Below, piece after piece: positions 38,417-51,750 of a stretch of DNA of 64,000 nt. Below the pieces are notes generated by a model. It was not told the DNA's origin and did no database searches. It saw only the letters and a program-made list of their open reading frames with translations. Position numbers and translations under genes: made by a program. The number at the start of each line of letters is the position of its first letter. Position 1 is the stretch's first letter. The stretch is from Paramecium sonneborni. Lineage: Eukaryota; Ciliophora; Oligohymenophorea; Peniculida; Parameciidae. Location of the stretch: positions 268,432 to 332,431 of the forward strand of contig CAJJDN010000030.1 in NCBI GenBank assembly GCA_905182985.1, read 5' to 3'.

Positions 38417-38590
38417 TTTAATTTTAATAATGCTTAAAATATAGCTCAATCTATATATTGATTTAAGCTTTGTTCTTAATGTAATAAACAAAAGATTATG
38501 CTCTCTATAGGTATACATATTACTTTTAAGAACATAATTAATTTATTTGCTGAAGAATTAGGCGATCTTATTTTCATAACATAGCATAAA

Positions 38591-39167
38591 ATGCTTTTAA
38601 AACTAGAATAAGTTTCTAAGAAACATTTAAAACTATTAAGTTTGATCAAGCAAAGAAATTAAAATAATTAAGGAACTACAATTAATAATTTTTTGCCAAG
38701 CTTAAAACCTTTTAAACCAAAACTTTAAGTAGAGTGTCTACGACCTTTTAAAAACTAATAGAAAGATTTCGTATTATAGATCTCGATCTTTTTTTCTTTT
38801 AGGTTAATTAAAACACTTTGAAGTTGAAGAATTAACTTTAGAAGTAATAAAAAATAATTAGCATAAGCTGTGGTTACATCAATTCTAAATGTATTTACTT
38901 TTTTAGTGAAATTTTTTTTATCGAATTTGAAATCTTTAGTTTTTAAAGATTATTGAGAAATTTTAGGTGTGATATGTGTACTTACAGAACATTAATGTAA
39001 TTAAACTATCTATTTTGATTAGAGAATTATTTTTTTGGTAATCGTAAATGGACAATATCAGGTTTCAAGAGAGTTGTGTATTTGAATGGATGGTAAGTAA
39101 AAGGAAGAGATTGTTAAAAATTTCCATAAATTGTAGGTTGAGATAAATGGATATAAGCATAGAGTGA
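38591..39167 (+). CDS. Weakly supported hypothetical gene
   Basis: With two assumed introns (32 and 26 bases, near 38774-38805 and 38998-39023), a frame of about 172 residues runs from ATG 38591 to TGA 39165-39167. The first 60 residues (MLLKLEQVSKKHLKLL, FLPSLKPFKPK) look protein-like; the middle is hydrophobic A/T drift, so the structure may be wrong or the locus decayed. No homology recognised. Confidence 0.25.
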
Positions 39168-39365
39168 AATTAAGCAAATTGATGTAGAAACTAAAAAAAA
39201 TCCATTTTAAATTTTCCTTGATTGTTTGGATGATTTTTTATACTTATATTTTTGAAGTTTATTTATTTTAAATATAAATTTTTATCAATAAGAGAAAGTA
39301 TTAAGAGGAATATTTTATATAATATATATGAAAATAAACATAATTTTCTAAATAAATAATAATTA

Positions 39366-40020
39366 ATGGAAGTATTCACATTGCCAATTTTTCAGAAATT
39401 AAACAAATTATAATAATGTTAAGAAGAAGAAATAATTGAACCTATAGATGAACCTGAACAATAGCCAACTTGTGAAGAATGCAAAAAGGTTTTTACCAAC
39501 AATTCTAAACTTTAAAGACACATACGAGAGACCCATTAAAATTTGAAGTAATTTCGATGTGAAGAATGTGGGAAAGAGTTTAAACGTTCTTAGCATTTGA
39601 AAAGACATTAATTAACTCATAGTGGAAGTCGTCCATTTCAATGTGAAAGTACTAAATAGATTTTGAGATAGAGATTGTCCTCAGAAGTTTACATGTAAAC
39701 ATCATTTGAAAAGACATACGTAATTAATCCATGAGATGATATCATATGAGTGTAATGAATGTAAATAAAAGTTTACAAAGAAAAGATAATTAAAAAAACA
39801 TTAATAGTAGGATCATCAAAAAAAATAATAGAATGATAAGAATGAGTTATTTGAGTGTTAAAAGTGTAAAAAAGTATTCATGAGATTGAGATCATTGAAG
39901 AAACATAATTTAATTAGACACAAAAATATAAGAGCATTTAATTGTGAGAAGTGTAATAAGCGTTTTGCTCATAAATAAACTTTAAAAAAACATATATAAA
40001 GGTGTCACAGTGAAATTTGA
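39366..40020 (+). CDS. C2H2 zinc-finger protein, six fingers
   Basis: Two exons (intron 39649-39667, 19 bases, ending GAG) give 211 residues. Six C2H2 fingers fill residues 35-210: CEECKKVF, CEECGKEF, CENRDCPQKF (with four residues between the cysteines), CNECKQKF, CQKCKKVF and CEKCNKRF, each with a following HxxxxH or HxxxH pair. Multi-finger proteins of this size bind DNA or 5S RNA (TFIIIA-like is an option). It starts soon after the weak ORF and ends 23 bases before the surface antigen start. Confidence 0.8.
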
Positions 40021-40043
40021 AATTTAGTTATATTAATTTATAA

Positions 40044-43000
40044 ATGAAAAATAATATGTTACTACTCTTTAGTCTTCTATTAATAAGTCATTCAGAGAGC
40101 TTACCAAAAGTAGATTCATGCACATGTAAATAAATTTTGAGTTCTAATGATTGTGTGTAATTAACTAAGTGTTAATGGAACAATACCTCAGGTGTTTGTG
40201 AAGAACGTAAATCTACAGATTTAGAATCATATTGTTCTGTAAATACGATAAATTGTCCAACAATTGGATGTGCATTAAATTAGGGAACTTGTAAACCTTT
40301 TAGTGGTTGCACAGTATATTAGGCAAAAACACATTAAGATTGTCAAAAGATCAGTAGGTTATGTACATCAAATGGTTAACATTGTATCTAAGTAGAATTG
40401 TTATGTGATAATTTTAATGAGAATTAGATAGGTTGTGAAGTAAATTAAGATGGATTTCCATGTTTTTGGAATATTGAAAATAAAAAATGTTATGAAATAT
40501 AGTAATGTAATCAATTTCCATCATCCTACACTACTCATGAATCTTGTTATGAAGCCGGATAAAAGAAGTAATTGAAATGTACAGCTAAAGAAGGAGGAGG
40601 TTGTATAGATATAGCACCAGAATGTAGCACATAATAAAAAATGGGATGTGTTATTAATTCATCAAATAGTCCTTGTTTTTGGGAAGGAGCTTCATGTAAA
40701 GATAAAACTTGTATTAATGCACCTACTACTAATACAACCCATTAATAGTGTCAAACTTATTCAAATTCATGTTCTTTAAATAACGATAACAAAGGATGTA
40801 TGGATATGCCATCATCATGTGAAGTTTATACCAACGAACCATAATGCATTTATGCAAATGGAACTTTATGCTTTTGGTTCGCCATTATTTGTAAGGAAGG
40901 TGATACCAATTGCTAACCTAGTTCCGGATGTAAATAATGGACTTGTGAAAATGCTTTACCTTCATATAATACTGATGCTTTATGCAAACAATTCAAAAGT
41001 GATTGCACTGTCAATAATACTAATAATGGTTGTATAAAGAGATTAGAATCTTGTTCTTCATATACAACTCAAAACTAATGTGTTACAGACTTAAGTGAAT
41101 AATAAACATGTTATTGGAATGGTTCCAAATGTGTTGATAAAACATGTGCCAATGCTGTACTCACTAAATATAATTAACAATCTTGCACCAAATTTATGTC
41201 GTAATGTACTGCTGATAATAATAAATGCACACTTAAAACTTGCTCAACTTATTCAACTGAAAATCTATGTAGTATTGATTATCAGAACAATACATGTGCT
41301 TGGAGTGGTTCCTGTACATTAAAAACATGTGAGAATGCTAGTTCTGAATTAACTACTCATAAAGAATGTTAATAATGGCTTAACAGTTGCACAGTGAAAT
41401 CAGATCTAAAAGGATGTTAAAACCTAGAATAAGTTTGTAGCATTTATAAATTGAAGGATTAATGCTACTTTGCAGGGAATACTAAATACGAATGTTTATG
41501 GATTAATGGGTAATGTGTTTAAAAGAGCTGTTCTACTGCAAGTTCAGATATTTATTCAGATGAGGAATGCACAAAATATTTAAATGGATGTATGATTAGT
41601 GATAAAAAGAGTGGTTGTGTAAGTCGTAAGGCAACTTGTTTAGAATTATTAGAATATTAATGTTCTACAACAATTTCAGGATCATTTTGTTTTTGGAATG
41701 GATCATAATGTGTAGCAAGACAGTGTACATAAGTAGTTTATAATACAGTAAAAGCTTGTAATACATTTTTATCAACATGTACTGCAAATTTTGATGGAAC
41801 TTAGTATAATGGATGTGTAACAAAATAAAATAAATGTAATGGATATAATAATGAATTTATGTGTATTGATAGTTTAACAGAAGGAAAATGTGTTTGGAAT
41901 AAGAAAGCTACACCTATTGCCTGTGAAGCAAGATCTTGTTAAAATTCAAATTAGACAACAAGTGATGAAGCATGCAATCAATTCTTACCTATTTGCACAG
42001 TTAATACTGCTAAAACAGGATGTATTGAGCGTTATGAAAAATGTAATTAATATGGAAATGAAGTAAATTGTAGAAAAACAAAATCTGAATCAGAATGTAT
42101 TTGGTATAATAATGGCTGCATAGATAAGACATGTGATAAAGCTAGTAAAACTTATACTAGTCATGATGAATGTCAATAATATAGTAAGAATTGTACAACA
42201 AATGGTAAAGGATGTATTTAAATTGATGCATGTTCTACTTATACAACTAAATCAGGATGTATTATTGATTAGAATAAGTAACTTTGTGCATTCTAACCTA
42301 GTTGTAATTTACAATAATGTTCTGATGCTCCTTAATCTTATTAAACTGATGAATAATGTAAATAATTCAAAAAAGAATGCACAACTAATGGTAATGGTTG
42401 TGTATTAAGAACTGAGTGTTCAGATGCTTACATTGAATAAGCTTGTATTACTGATTTATTTGGTTAAAAGTGCTCATGGATTAATAATAAATGTGTTGCT
42501 TATAGTTGTTAAAGTGCACCAACTAAGTTTGTGACTGAAATAGAATGCCAATTACATAAACCAGGATGTACTGTAAACTAATCTGGAGGTTGTATTACTA
42601 AAGGTTTATGCAAAGATGCTAAAATATCATAAGCTTGTACAACTGATAAATTTGGGAATTAATGTAGGTTCTCAAAAGATGGATGTAGAGATATTATTTG
42701 TTCAGATATTGCATATACAAATCATTATGATTGTTATAATTTTGATCCTAAATGTACATCTAATGGATTAACATGTATTGCTTAAGCGAATTGTAGTACC
42801 AAAATTTAAAGTGGTTGCTTTCTTGGTTTAGATGGACCATGTTTATGGGTTGGAAATGCATGTTATTAATATTCATCTTGTACATCTCTTAATTTCTAAA
42901 CTCATGAATAATGTTATGAATTTAGTAATGAATGTACAACAGATGGAAATACTTGTATTCCAATAGATAAATGTGAAAAATTATCTTCATTAGGATGTAA

Positions 43001-44045
43001 ATAGGGAACTGATGGAAAATGTGTTTATTTATCTGATAAGAATTAATGTGTTGTATTTTAAAACTGTAATTCAGTTCTATATAAAAGTCATGATGAATGT
43101 CAAAATATCAATAAAACGTGTACAACAGATGGAGAAAAATGTATAGAATTGTAAGAATGTTCTTCATATACAAAATAGGAAAACTGTTAGATAAATAATT
43201 AATAGTAAAAATGTTATTATGATGAAAAAGAAAAGAAATGTGGTGATTTATAATGTTCTCACTTAACTTTTATAACACATAATGAATGTAATTAAGCATT
43301 AAATACATGCACAAGTGATAATAAAAAGTGTATTACTATAGATAAATGTGAAACTTATGATAAGGAATTTTGTAATACAACAATAAGTTCAGAAGGTAAA
43401 TGTAAATATGATCCAAATGATAATAAATGTCGTTTAATAAAATGTTCAGAATTATTAGAGAATTGTACTTAAATAAATAAATGTGTTGATAGTGGAATAG
43501 GATGTGTTGATTAATTAACATGTGATAAATATGGAACTGAGAAAGGATGTAAATAAGGTGGAACTGATGGATATTGTGTTTGGTATTTAGAAGACGGAGA
43601 AGGGAAATGTAAAATAATGACAGCATGTTCAGATGCTTCAACAAATAAAGAAGCATGTTTGTAGAAATCATGGACTTGTTAATGGACTGAAACATCAACA
43701 AAAAGTATTTGTGCATAACATACATGTTCATCAAAATAAAAAGAAACAGGATTATGTTTACCAATTTTAGATTTTACTTAGATGAATTATGAATTATGTT
43801 CTATGTCTAGTGGATAATGTATTAGCACACCAAAAGAATCCCTAACAGCATCAAGTTGTTTTTAATCTACTGCTTATACATACACTTGGGATTCTGCAAA
43901 TGCTGTTTGTTTGTAATGTGGAAAAACATTTACAAATTCAAACAATTAGACAAATTCTTCAAACAACACAAATGATACAGAAATTGATAATTTTGCTCCA
44001 ATATTATTGCTAATGCTCAGTCTGATTATTAGTATATATATTTGA
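40044..44045 (+). CDS. Paramecium-type cysteine-rich surface antigen (immobilization-antigen family)
   Basis: A single 4,002-base exon without introns, 1,333 residues. It begins with a signal peptide (MKNNMLLLFSLLLISHSES) and ends with a Ser/Asn/Thr-rich spacer and a hydrophobic tail (FAPILLLMLSLIISIYI), as for a GPI anchor. In between is a periodic array of about 65-residue cysteine units with elements such as CxxGxGC, CxWxxxxC and C....T..EC, the layout of Paramecium surface antigens. Known i-antigens are often larger (over 2,000 residues), so this is a shorter member. Expression of such genes is usually mutually exclusive and epigenetically set; nothing in the sequence shows its state. Confidence 0.88.
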
Positions 44046-44048
44046 TTT

Positions 44049-45000
44049 TCATAAGTCTTCTAAATTAAGTACATCAAAATTTTCTTTTTATTCATCTTGA
44101 CTATTATCAAACCATTTAATTAATTATCCTTCATGCCATTCTCCAAATCTAGTCTTACCATTATCTAAAACAACTTTACCTTTTCCATTTGGTTTTGATT
44201 ATTTAAAACTGCCTTCATAACTCTTACCATCTATAATTCATAATTATATATATACTTGACCATTTAAATATACCATAACCATTAGGAGCATCTTTATTAA
44301 ATAATCCTATATATGAACAACCAGTTGGCCATTTAATACTTCCTTAACCGCACATAAAATCTTCAAACCATTCCCCTTAATATTCTTTACCATTTTTCCA
44401 AATCTGCGATCCTTATCCATGTCTTTTATTATTAATCCAAAAACCTACATAAGTTGAACCATCATTCCAAATATATGTTCCCTATCCTTATTTTATACCT
44501 TCATAAAAATATCCTTCATATCTACTACCATCTTCCCAACTTTCAATTCCGTATCCTTATTATAAATCATCTTTCCACTAACCTTCAAATTTACCTCCAT
44601 TCATTGATTAAAATATTCCTCTACCATTCTATTTATCATTTTCCCATTAACCTTCATAATAATCTCCATCTGGATATATAAACTTTCCTTATCCATGAGC
44701 TTTATTATTTTTCCATTCCCCTTCATATTCTGAACCATCTGGCCATTTTAATACACCATATCCTTCCCTTTTATTACCAACCCAATCTCCTAAATACACT
44801 CCTCCACTTTTCAATGTCACTGCTAATTATTTTGTTCTCTCCTATGTTTTTGTTGTTTGACTTGAATTCATCTCTTTCTACTTCTTTTTGTAATTATATT
44901 TTATATTTATTTAACGAGCATCCAAACGATTCAATTCTGTATCATCATATGATTCCACATCATCTGAATATGTCTAATTATTGCAACATTATGCTCCCAT
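44049..45000 (-). CDS. MORN-repeat protein with N-terminal acylation motif
   Basis: Two exons (intron 44231-44255) give 308 residues. It starts MGAQCC, a candidate myristoylation plus palmitoylation signal. From residue 70 on there are tandem MORN repeats of about 23 residues (GDWVGNKREGYG, YEGYFYEGIKQGQG, YVGFWINNKRHGQG, FGEWHEGQ). MORN proteins scaffold membranes and cytoskeleton in ciliates and apicomplexans and may bind phospholipids. There is no kinase or SET domain. Its stop codon is separated from that of the convergent surface antigen by three bases. Confidence 0.85.
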
Positions 45001-45470
45001 TACAAATTAAATTTAATCAAAAAAAAACTATTATAATTATTTATTATTTCATATTTATTATTTATCCAAACACCAAAGAATACTACTATCTTTTTATTTT
45101 ATTTCATCTACCCATTCAACTCTAATCTAATCATATTTATTAACTTAATTATTCTTTTCTTCTCATTCTATTTTTCACTCTATTTTATTAACTGAATAAA
45201 AATATTATTTGATTTCATTTTATTTGCAGTTGTCTAACTTTTATTATTCTCATAAAATTTTATCCAATAGTTTTAAAGTTTTCTTAAGACAAAATTTCTT
45301 TTTATCTCTGATAAGATTTAAAGATCTTTCTTATATTTTTAGTCTGTTTTAAAAGATACTTTAAATTAATATGATGAATTCTATATAGATTATTCTCGTT
45401 TATTATTTAAAATCTATTATTTAATTTAGTACTTAATTGAATATCTTAAATCTGGGTTTATAATCATCAT
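44931..45470 (-). CDS. Uncertain ORF upstream of the MORN gene
   Basis: A TGA-free frame of 179 residues starts at ATG 45470 and overlaps the first 70 bases of the MORN gene in another frame. The residues are Lys, Asn, Ile and Gln rich, which AT-rich non-coding DNA also yields. The overlap argues against it being real as drawn; it could be the 5' exon of something else. Confidence 0.22.
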
Positions 45471-46108
45471 GGGTAATTATTTACTTTATTCAATCTAAGA
45501 TATATAGTATTATAATGATATGTAAGGAGTTATAGATGGATGGATTTAAATTAATATTATCTTATCAAATTAATCTACTTTTAAATTTGATTAAAAATTG
45601 TCTATCCTCTTACTCTGAAATTGAATAAAGTGTAAAAAGTGTAAAATATATATGGTTATGAAAAAAATTAGAATATAATAATAAGATAAATTTAAACAAA
45701 TATTTATAAAAAGATTCAACTTTCTATAATAATAAAGAATCTATTGAAAAATTTTGAATAATTCAAATTTAAATTTTATTTTTTATGATCTAATATCGTA
45801 GGACTAATTTTTTAAAAAGTAGTAATATTTTGAAAGCGATTTAGTTAATTATTTTATGATTGAAATGATGGTTAAAGATTTAGGTTAATTTGTTAATAAT
45901 TTAAAATAATATTAATTTAACTTGCTTGATTAATTATGTGTAGTATGTAAAGTATTAAATGATAGTAAGCTATATTTATTTATTGGAAATGATTAATGGA
46001 ACAAAATAGTTATCTATTTTTTGATCTGAAAATTATTAACATTAAATTTGATAATAATAATTTAAGTATTAATTGTAAGTACAATTTCGATAACAAGGAA
46101 AAACATTA
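45471..46108. other. AT-rich intergenic stretch
   Basis: About 640 bases between divergent features with frequent TGA in all frames; no gene, RNA or repeat supported. Confidence 0.45.
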
Positions 46109-47138
46109 ATGAATAAATTAATTAAACCTGAATCAAGAGTTTAACGTAATATTAGAATAGTTATGACAAATATTAAGGAAGAACAAAAATAAAAAGGTAT
46201 CCATATATATTGGATTTTAAAAAGTTGTAAAATATTTCAGCCATCTTAAGGAAGAGGGTGAATTAGCAAAACCTAGATATGCTCATTCATAATTTCCATA
46301 GTAGAAATTTTATTAAACAGTTACAGAACCTAGTCTAATTGATTTTTAACTAGAAAATCTAAATTTAAAAGTTAGTAAAGTGGGAACTTTAGTGGAACCG
46401 ATGATTCCAATAGAAGAAATTCCTCAGAAACCTATAATTAAGAAATTTAAAGCATTGAAACACCCAATATTCTTAACTGAAAATGTAATAAACCAGATAA
46501 AAGCAGTCGAAAGACCAAGTGAATTACCTATGTCAATAAAACGTAGTACAAAATAATAAATGATGAATAAAGAAATTCTTCATCGTTTAGGATTATTAAG
46601 TGTTTAAGCTAAAAGAGAATTACAAATAGAAAAATTAAGCAATAGAGCTTTAAAGGTTTCTAAAAACAAAGGGACTTCTTCATTAAATACAAAATAACTT
46701 GAATCAATAACTTAATAAATGTTAGATAATGAAAAGTAAGAGCAAATATAATCAGCTTAAAGATGTACTACCTCAGCATCAGGTGCATCTAGAAAAGCTT
46801 ATGATTATTAAGATGATTATTTGGCTGATTGTTTAACTGAAAGACTTAATCTAGTATACAGTGTTTAAACATTTAAAAATAGACCTTAGACAAGATTAAC
46901 AAAAAGAAAAATTCATAACTTTTTTAAAACAGTAACCATGGTACATTTAGATAATTTAGACGAAATTAAGAAGGATGATCAAAATATTCAGATTAAAATT
47001 AAATCTATTAAAGAGAGTTTACAATTATGCAAGAGACGTTTACTTGATTATAACGATGAAATTGAAATAGCTTTGACAGAAGATATTAAAGGGCAAGTTA
47101 TTGAATATAAAAACATTATTAAAAATAATAAAAAATGA
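46109..47138 (+). CDS. Hypothetical protein with C-terminal coiled coil
   Basis: Two exons (intron 46197-46224, 28 bases) give 333 residues ending at TGA 47136-47138. Composition is clearly protein-like: KPRYAHSQFPQQKFYQ, PMIPIEEIPQKPIIKKF, LHRLGLLSVQAKREL. The final 80 residues form a coiled coil (LDEIKKDDQNIQIKIK). No known domain was recognised. A structural or ciliary protein is possible but not shown. Confidence 0.65.
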
Positions 47139-47593
47139 CAGAAATCAAAAAGCTATATTGTAGATTCATAACTAGACTGACAGGTGATTTAGATATTAGA
47201 GCAGAAACTAAAACAGTAAATTAGCTTAAACTTTTAATTCTTCAAAGTTATCAATCTAATATCTGATAGATTGTATATAGGATATGAAATCATATTAATT
47301 GATGGCATAGATTATTTGATTGTAAAAGAAAGTAATAATTGTGATACTTGATATGTAATTACATACTAATTGACAGAAAAATAGCATATAGAAAAAGAGA
47401 TATATCTATTAGGTAGTTGTTAATAATTAATAATTTGTTTGATATGTTTATATTAATTATGATATTTGTATTTTGGAATTCTTAGTTTAGAGGATGAAAA
47501 TCTAAGTATTCGTTAATTAAAGGAAGACTTTATGTTTAAATCATTTTAACAACAAATAATTATCAATATAAATTATATATATAATATAAAAAA
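47139..47593 (+). other. Interval with a possible broken small ORF
   Basis: A short frame starts at 47135 in an ATGA overlap with the previous stop and reads MTEIKKLYCRFITRLTGDL, then TKTVNQLKLLIL, reminiscent of a ubiquitin-like beta-grasp. A TGA follows near 47257 and the fitting continuation (DRLYIGYEIILIDG) is in another frame with no acceptable intron. It may be a decayed gene; otherwise nothing is seen here. Confidence 0.2.
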
Positions 47594-50214
47594 ATGGATA
47601 AAAAATATGAAAAATCTCATTCATCATAAAATTAAATTGAGATGACTGTTGAGACATTAACAAACATTCTTTATAATTATGAATTTTATAAAAGAATATC
47701 AGCTTTTTTAAGTCTAAGAGAAGTGTTTTCATTAGGATAAACTTGTCATACTTTAAATGAGATTGTTGAGGTTAAATATATTTAATTAATACATAGAAAC
47801 ATTAAGAATTCTTTGGAGAGATCTATTATAAATTATTTCTTAATGAATAACTTGAAATGTCTCTAGAGTTAAACTACCCAGATATTTAAAGAAGAAATAA
47901 GATTAGGTTATCAAATTTAGATAATTCATATATTGATTGGAAGAAATAACTTAAGAAAATGTATATAACAAAGTAAGTTAAGTTTAAATTTTTTATAGAT
48001 AAAGTTTGAAATTTCCATTTATCCTTTGTGATGCTCTATTTCCCAAACCTATTTTGAAGAGAGAATCCATAGGAATATATTGTGAATCAGAGTTTTAAAT
48101 CATGTTAGCATAACGTTTAGAATTGGAACAAAAAGGATTTGATAAGTTATTTGACTTTTAATTTATTTAGAATGAAGTAAATATACAGTTTAGGACTAGC
48201 TTATGAATTAATTAAAAGAATATAAATCCTAAATCTTGGCAGAAATGTAAGAAAAGTTATAACACGACCAAAAACTTAAAAACTAATTTTTATAATATAG
48301 ATGGACTTTATAAAATGAATCATGTGAAATTTCAGATGTTAATCTATTAAATATGAATATTGATGAGAACCAAAATGAAAAATAAAAGGAACCATTTGAG
48401 GAATAAGAAATTGATCTCTTAAATTTAATGTCAGAGTTTTATACTTCTTTGGAGTGTTATTTGGAAGGATTATAAAAGTATTTTAGTGTATATATAAATG
48501 TTAATACCATAAACAGTATTGATTTGCTTAGCGAATATTTAATGTATTGGCAAGCATATAGTAATGCCATAATGGATTTGTCAACAATAGTATTTCCTTT
48601 TGAAAATTTAGTAAATGAGTTACATCAAAATTTATTCCCAAAATATCCATAATATCCAAAATTTTCAATTTGGAGGGTAATGACTAAAATGTGGATAAAA
48701 TATGTAAACTTCAAATTAATCAAAAGATAATTAGAAATGAATAATTCTAAGCTATTTTATTACAGTGTTTTATTCGACTACTTTCTACTTAAAGACAATA
48801 ACTTTTTAAAAAAGAATTTGATTAAGGAGTTAGTGAAGATCTTGAAAATATTTAATCATTTTAAATAACCTATGAAATCTATGATAATTTCTTACTTAAA
48901 CAAAGAAATAGTTATAAAGATCAATTTTAAATTGATACTACACATTAATTCTATACTGAAATAGTAGATCTATTAGGAAACTTTTGTCGATCAGTTTAAG
49001 ATATATCAATTAGTGAGGTTAAATATAATTATTAATTTAGGTATCTGTACATTGGGTAGGTCATAAAGATTGTTGTTATGAAGAATTTTATGAATAATTA
49101 AGTGAAAAAATATAATATGAAACTAGCTTATATTATGATGAGACTAGATAAGTATTTGGATCAAATATTATTTCATTTATAGAATTCATTAAGTTTGATA
49201 AGGAGTAAAATAGTTATTTATTTATCCTTTTAGATTTTTATAGTAAATTATACCTGAACCACTTATGTTCAAAATTGAAAATCTTTAAAGAGAACATATA
49301 TATACATCTTTATATTATTTTTTAGAATACTCCTATATTTAGAGGTTTGTTTAAACAAATAAGGAATAAATTATACAAATTTATAAAACATCAAGACCAA
49401 AATCTCCTAAATAAGAGCGTAGTTCTATAACATCATCCTAAAATAATGAGCATCTTGAAACATAAGGAGATTCTAATCTTAATGATGCTTAAAAATTTTT
49501 TAATTTATGCTTGGAAAATAGTAATTTAGATTTAGAAGAGCTTTTAATCAAAGAAAAAAATAAATATCAATCCGATCCATTGATAGAAATTATCAAAGTT
49601 GTTCTTTCTCAAATGAATCTTGAATAATTAGCATCCTTTGATGATACAAATTAATTTGGTTCTCAGCAAGAATTTCTTGATTTTTAAAGGCCTCCTAGAA
49701 TACATAGAGCTTTTTCAAATACTAAATGTAATTAAGATTAAATTTATATTCAGAAAATTCAGAATAAAATGAAGTTCCAGAAGAAATTATTAAAGTTGCA
49801 AAATAATTTCTATTTGCTGATTCTTAATTTTCTAAATTATATCAAATATTCGTTGAATATTCAAATTATTATGATAAAACCTTGATCTCAGTAATTACTA
49901 AAGACAGAGATGTTGAAATTTTAAATAATGATAGAGAGTTGCCTAGAGTAAAAGAATTTAAATTTATAATAGATTCTCCCAGAATATCTTTAAAATTTTT
50001 ATTATGTTACAAGATTCCTGACAAATTCTTTACTTGAAGAAAACATCGTTGCTGGTCAAGAAGACGAATTTGAAGATCTAGATTTACCTCCAAGTCTCTC
50101 AAAAAATTCATCTAAAATGAAAAGTATCAATAAATTAAAATAGAAAATTCGGTTCAAATTGAATATTACTATTCAGAAGAAGAAGGTGAAAATAGCTTTA
50201 ATAATGATGCCTGA
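47594..50214 (+). CDS. Large protein with N-terminal F-box-like motif and acidic tail
   Basis: Nine exons with eight inferred introns (20-29 bases, two starting GTT) give 809 residues, an exact multiple of three, ending at TGA 50212-50214. Residues 25-70 resemble an F-box (YKRISAFLSLREVFSLGQTC). The middle is a long helical region (LLQCFIRLLSTQRQQLF, HWVGHKDCCYEEFYEQL) of unknown family, followed by a Ser/Pro-rich linker and an acidic C-terminus (YYYSEEEGENSF). If the F-box is genuine it would act in an SCF ubiquitin ligase. Splices were chosen by frame continuity only, so local errors are possible. Confidence 0.6.
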
Positions 50215-50454
50215 TTGGGAATAGCATAAATTAATAGGAATGATAAAATAAATATTAATTTAATTGTAGATTGTTACATTTTACTTTAATAATAAATGTT
50301 AAATGCATAATAATGCTAAATATAAATCAAATAATAGAATCTGATTTGATTTTTCCCGATTAAATTATATCTAACATATCCCCTTAAACATCTTCAACAT
50401 ATTATTTTGATGTATTAATAATTTTTCCATTCATAACAGCAATTAAAATCTATC

Positions 50455-51211
50455 TCAATATTTATTAATATCTACTTCGGCATTAACATAATTTGGATTA
50501 GATGGAAATACTAAAAAGTTATTTTAGTTTAAATAATATTTAACAAATGACCATCTCAATTTTTTAGACATTCCCTTTTAAATAGGCCATTAATCTGGAA
50601 ATAGATTTCCTTTTAAAGGTCTCTTATCATCACCAGCTAAAGTTTTTAAATTTGTAACATAAAATATTTGAGTAACATTTTATTCTTTTACTTTTCTCTA
50701 GTTTATATAGTGATTTTATTGTTTACCCAAAATTTCTTTTCAAATACTACTTCAATAGTTTGACCATCTTTATGTAAGTAAACTTCTGAAACAACATATC
50801 TCAAATATTTGAATTTCTTGAACCATCTCAAAAATACTATTTTAGTTAATATTCTTACACCAAAACTCAACTGTAAACATCATTGGTAATGCTGCAGGAA
50901 ATGTTGTATAAACTAAGATTATAAATTATATTTTACAAGGATTATGCTTTATAACATTACCAACCAATACCATAGGGAATAAATACATCCAATATTATAA
51001 TTGATAAGTCCAGAGCTTAATAGTAAATTAAAATTATCTATACCAATGGCTTGTAATAATATAATAAAGATCTATTTGATGAATCAAATTTGATTTTCTA
51101 TTATGGATCATAAGTTAATGTTCTAACTAAATATAATCTTATATGAAAACTTGTAATCTATCACAGTATTCTATGGTTTTATTGTGTAAGATTCAACTTT
51201 GCAAAATGCAT
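50455..51211 (-). CDS. Two-transmembrane protein, possibly TMEM186/TMEM223-like mitochondrial
   Basis: Five exons (introns 51138-51164 with GTG, 51016-51043, 50837-50858, 50698-50726) give 216 residues. The first half ends in two hydrophobic segments (WMYLFPMVLVGNVI and FIILVYTTFPAALPMMF), and the second half is a soluble domain with a beta-rich start (YVVSEVYLHKDGQTIEVVF). This layout is that of small mitochondrial inner-membrane proteins such as TMEM186 and TMEM223; the N-terminus MHFAKLNLTQQ could be a weak presequence. Family assignment is tentative. Confidence 0.55.
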
Positions 51212-51317
51212 AAAGACTTTTATACTATTGTGTGAATCTTCTTAGAACCATTGATAAATTTTTAAAAAATGTTAATTTTTTATTCTCAATTACTAGAAAT
51301 GATAATTTGTTAATCAA

Positions 51318-51750
51318 TCAATTTTTTTATTTTTTGCTGATGTCCCCTATGTTACTTTTGACAATTTGCAACAGAGACTTGGTAGAATCAGCAATTGTTG
51401 CAAATGCAGACTCTGCTTCTTTTAATGTTCTATCACATTTTTCATATTTTTATCTTTTAATTACAATTGACTTATTTAACTATTGTAATCTTTGATTCAA
51501 AATTTGAATGTCTTCTAAAATTTGAGATTTCTCTTCTTCTTTTTCATTGAGTGTATTATCCATTATAAGATATCTAGAAAAGAAAAAATTCAAATATTAT
51601 TTATATTTACTATTGTTTTAAGGCTTTGAGAATATTGTTAATTTGTGATTCATCTTCAGATATTGTTTCTTCTTATTCTGGATGATGATATTTAGTTTTA
51701 TATGGAGTGCTTTAAGCTGAAGACTTAGCACCTGAGGGTTAAGTGAACAT
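51318..51750 (-). CDS. SSNA1: SSNA1/DIP13 (NA14) homologue, microtubule-associated coiled coil
   Basis: Two exons with a 37-base intron (51574-51610) give 131 residues. The C-terminal 85 residues are a single coiled coil, QRLQQLNKSIVIKRQKYEKC, then EAESAFATIADSTKSLLQIV, matching SSNA1/DIP13, a small fibre-forming protein of basal bodies and centrosomes. The first 45 residues are Ser/Pro/acidic and specific to this gene. An internal start at 51563 would give 81 residues, the more usual core. The intron is the longest accepted in the window. Confidence 0.7.

Noticed and set aside
43336..43764. Minus-strand open frame of 142 codons
   Set aside because: It lies inside the surface antigen gene, whose cysteine periods continue through it; the frame is a shadow.
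44454..45125. Two plus-strand frames rich in His, Ile and Leu
   Set aside because: They are antisense to the MORN repeats and to the AT-rich region upstream.
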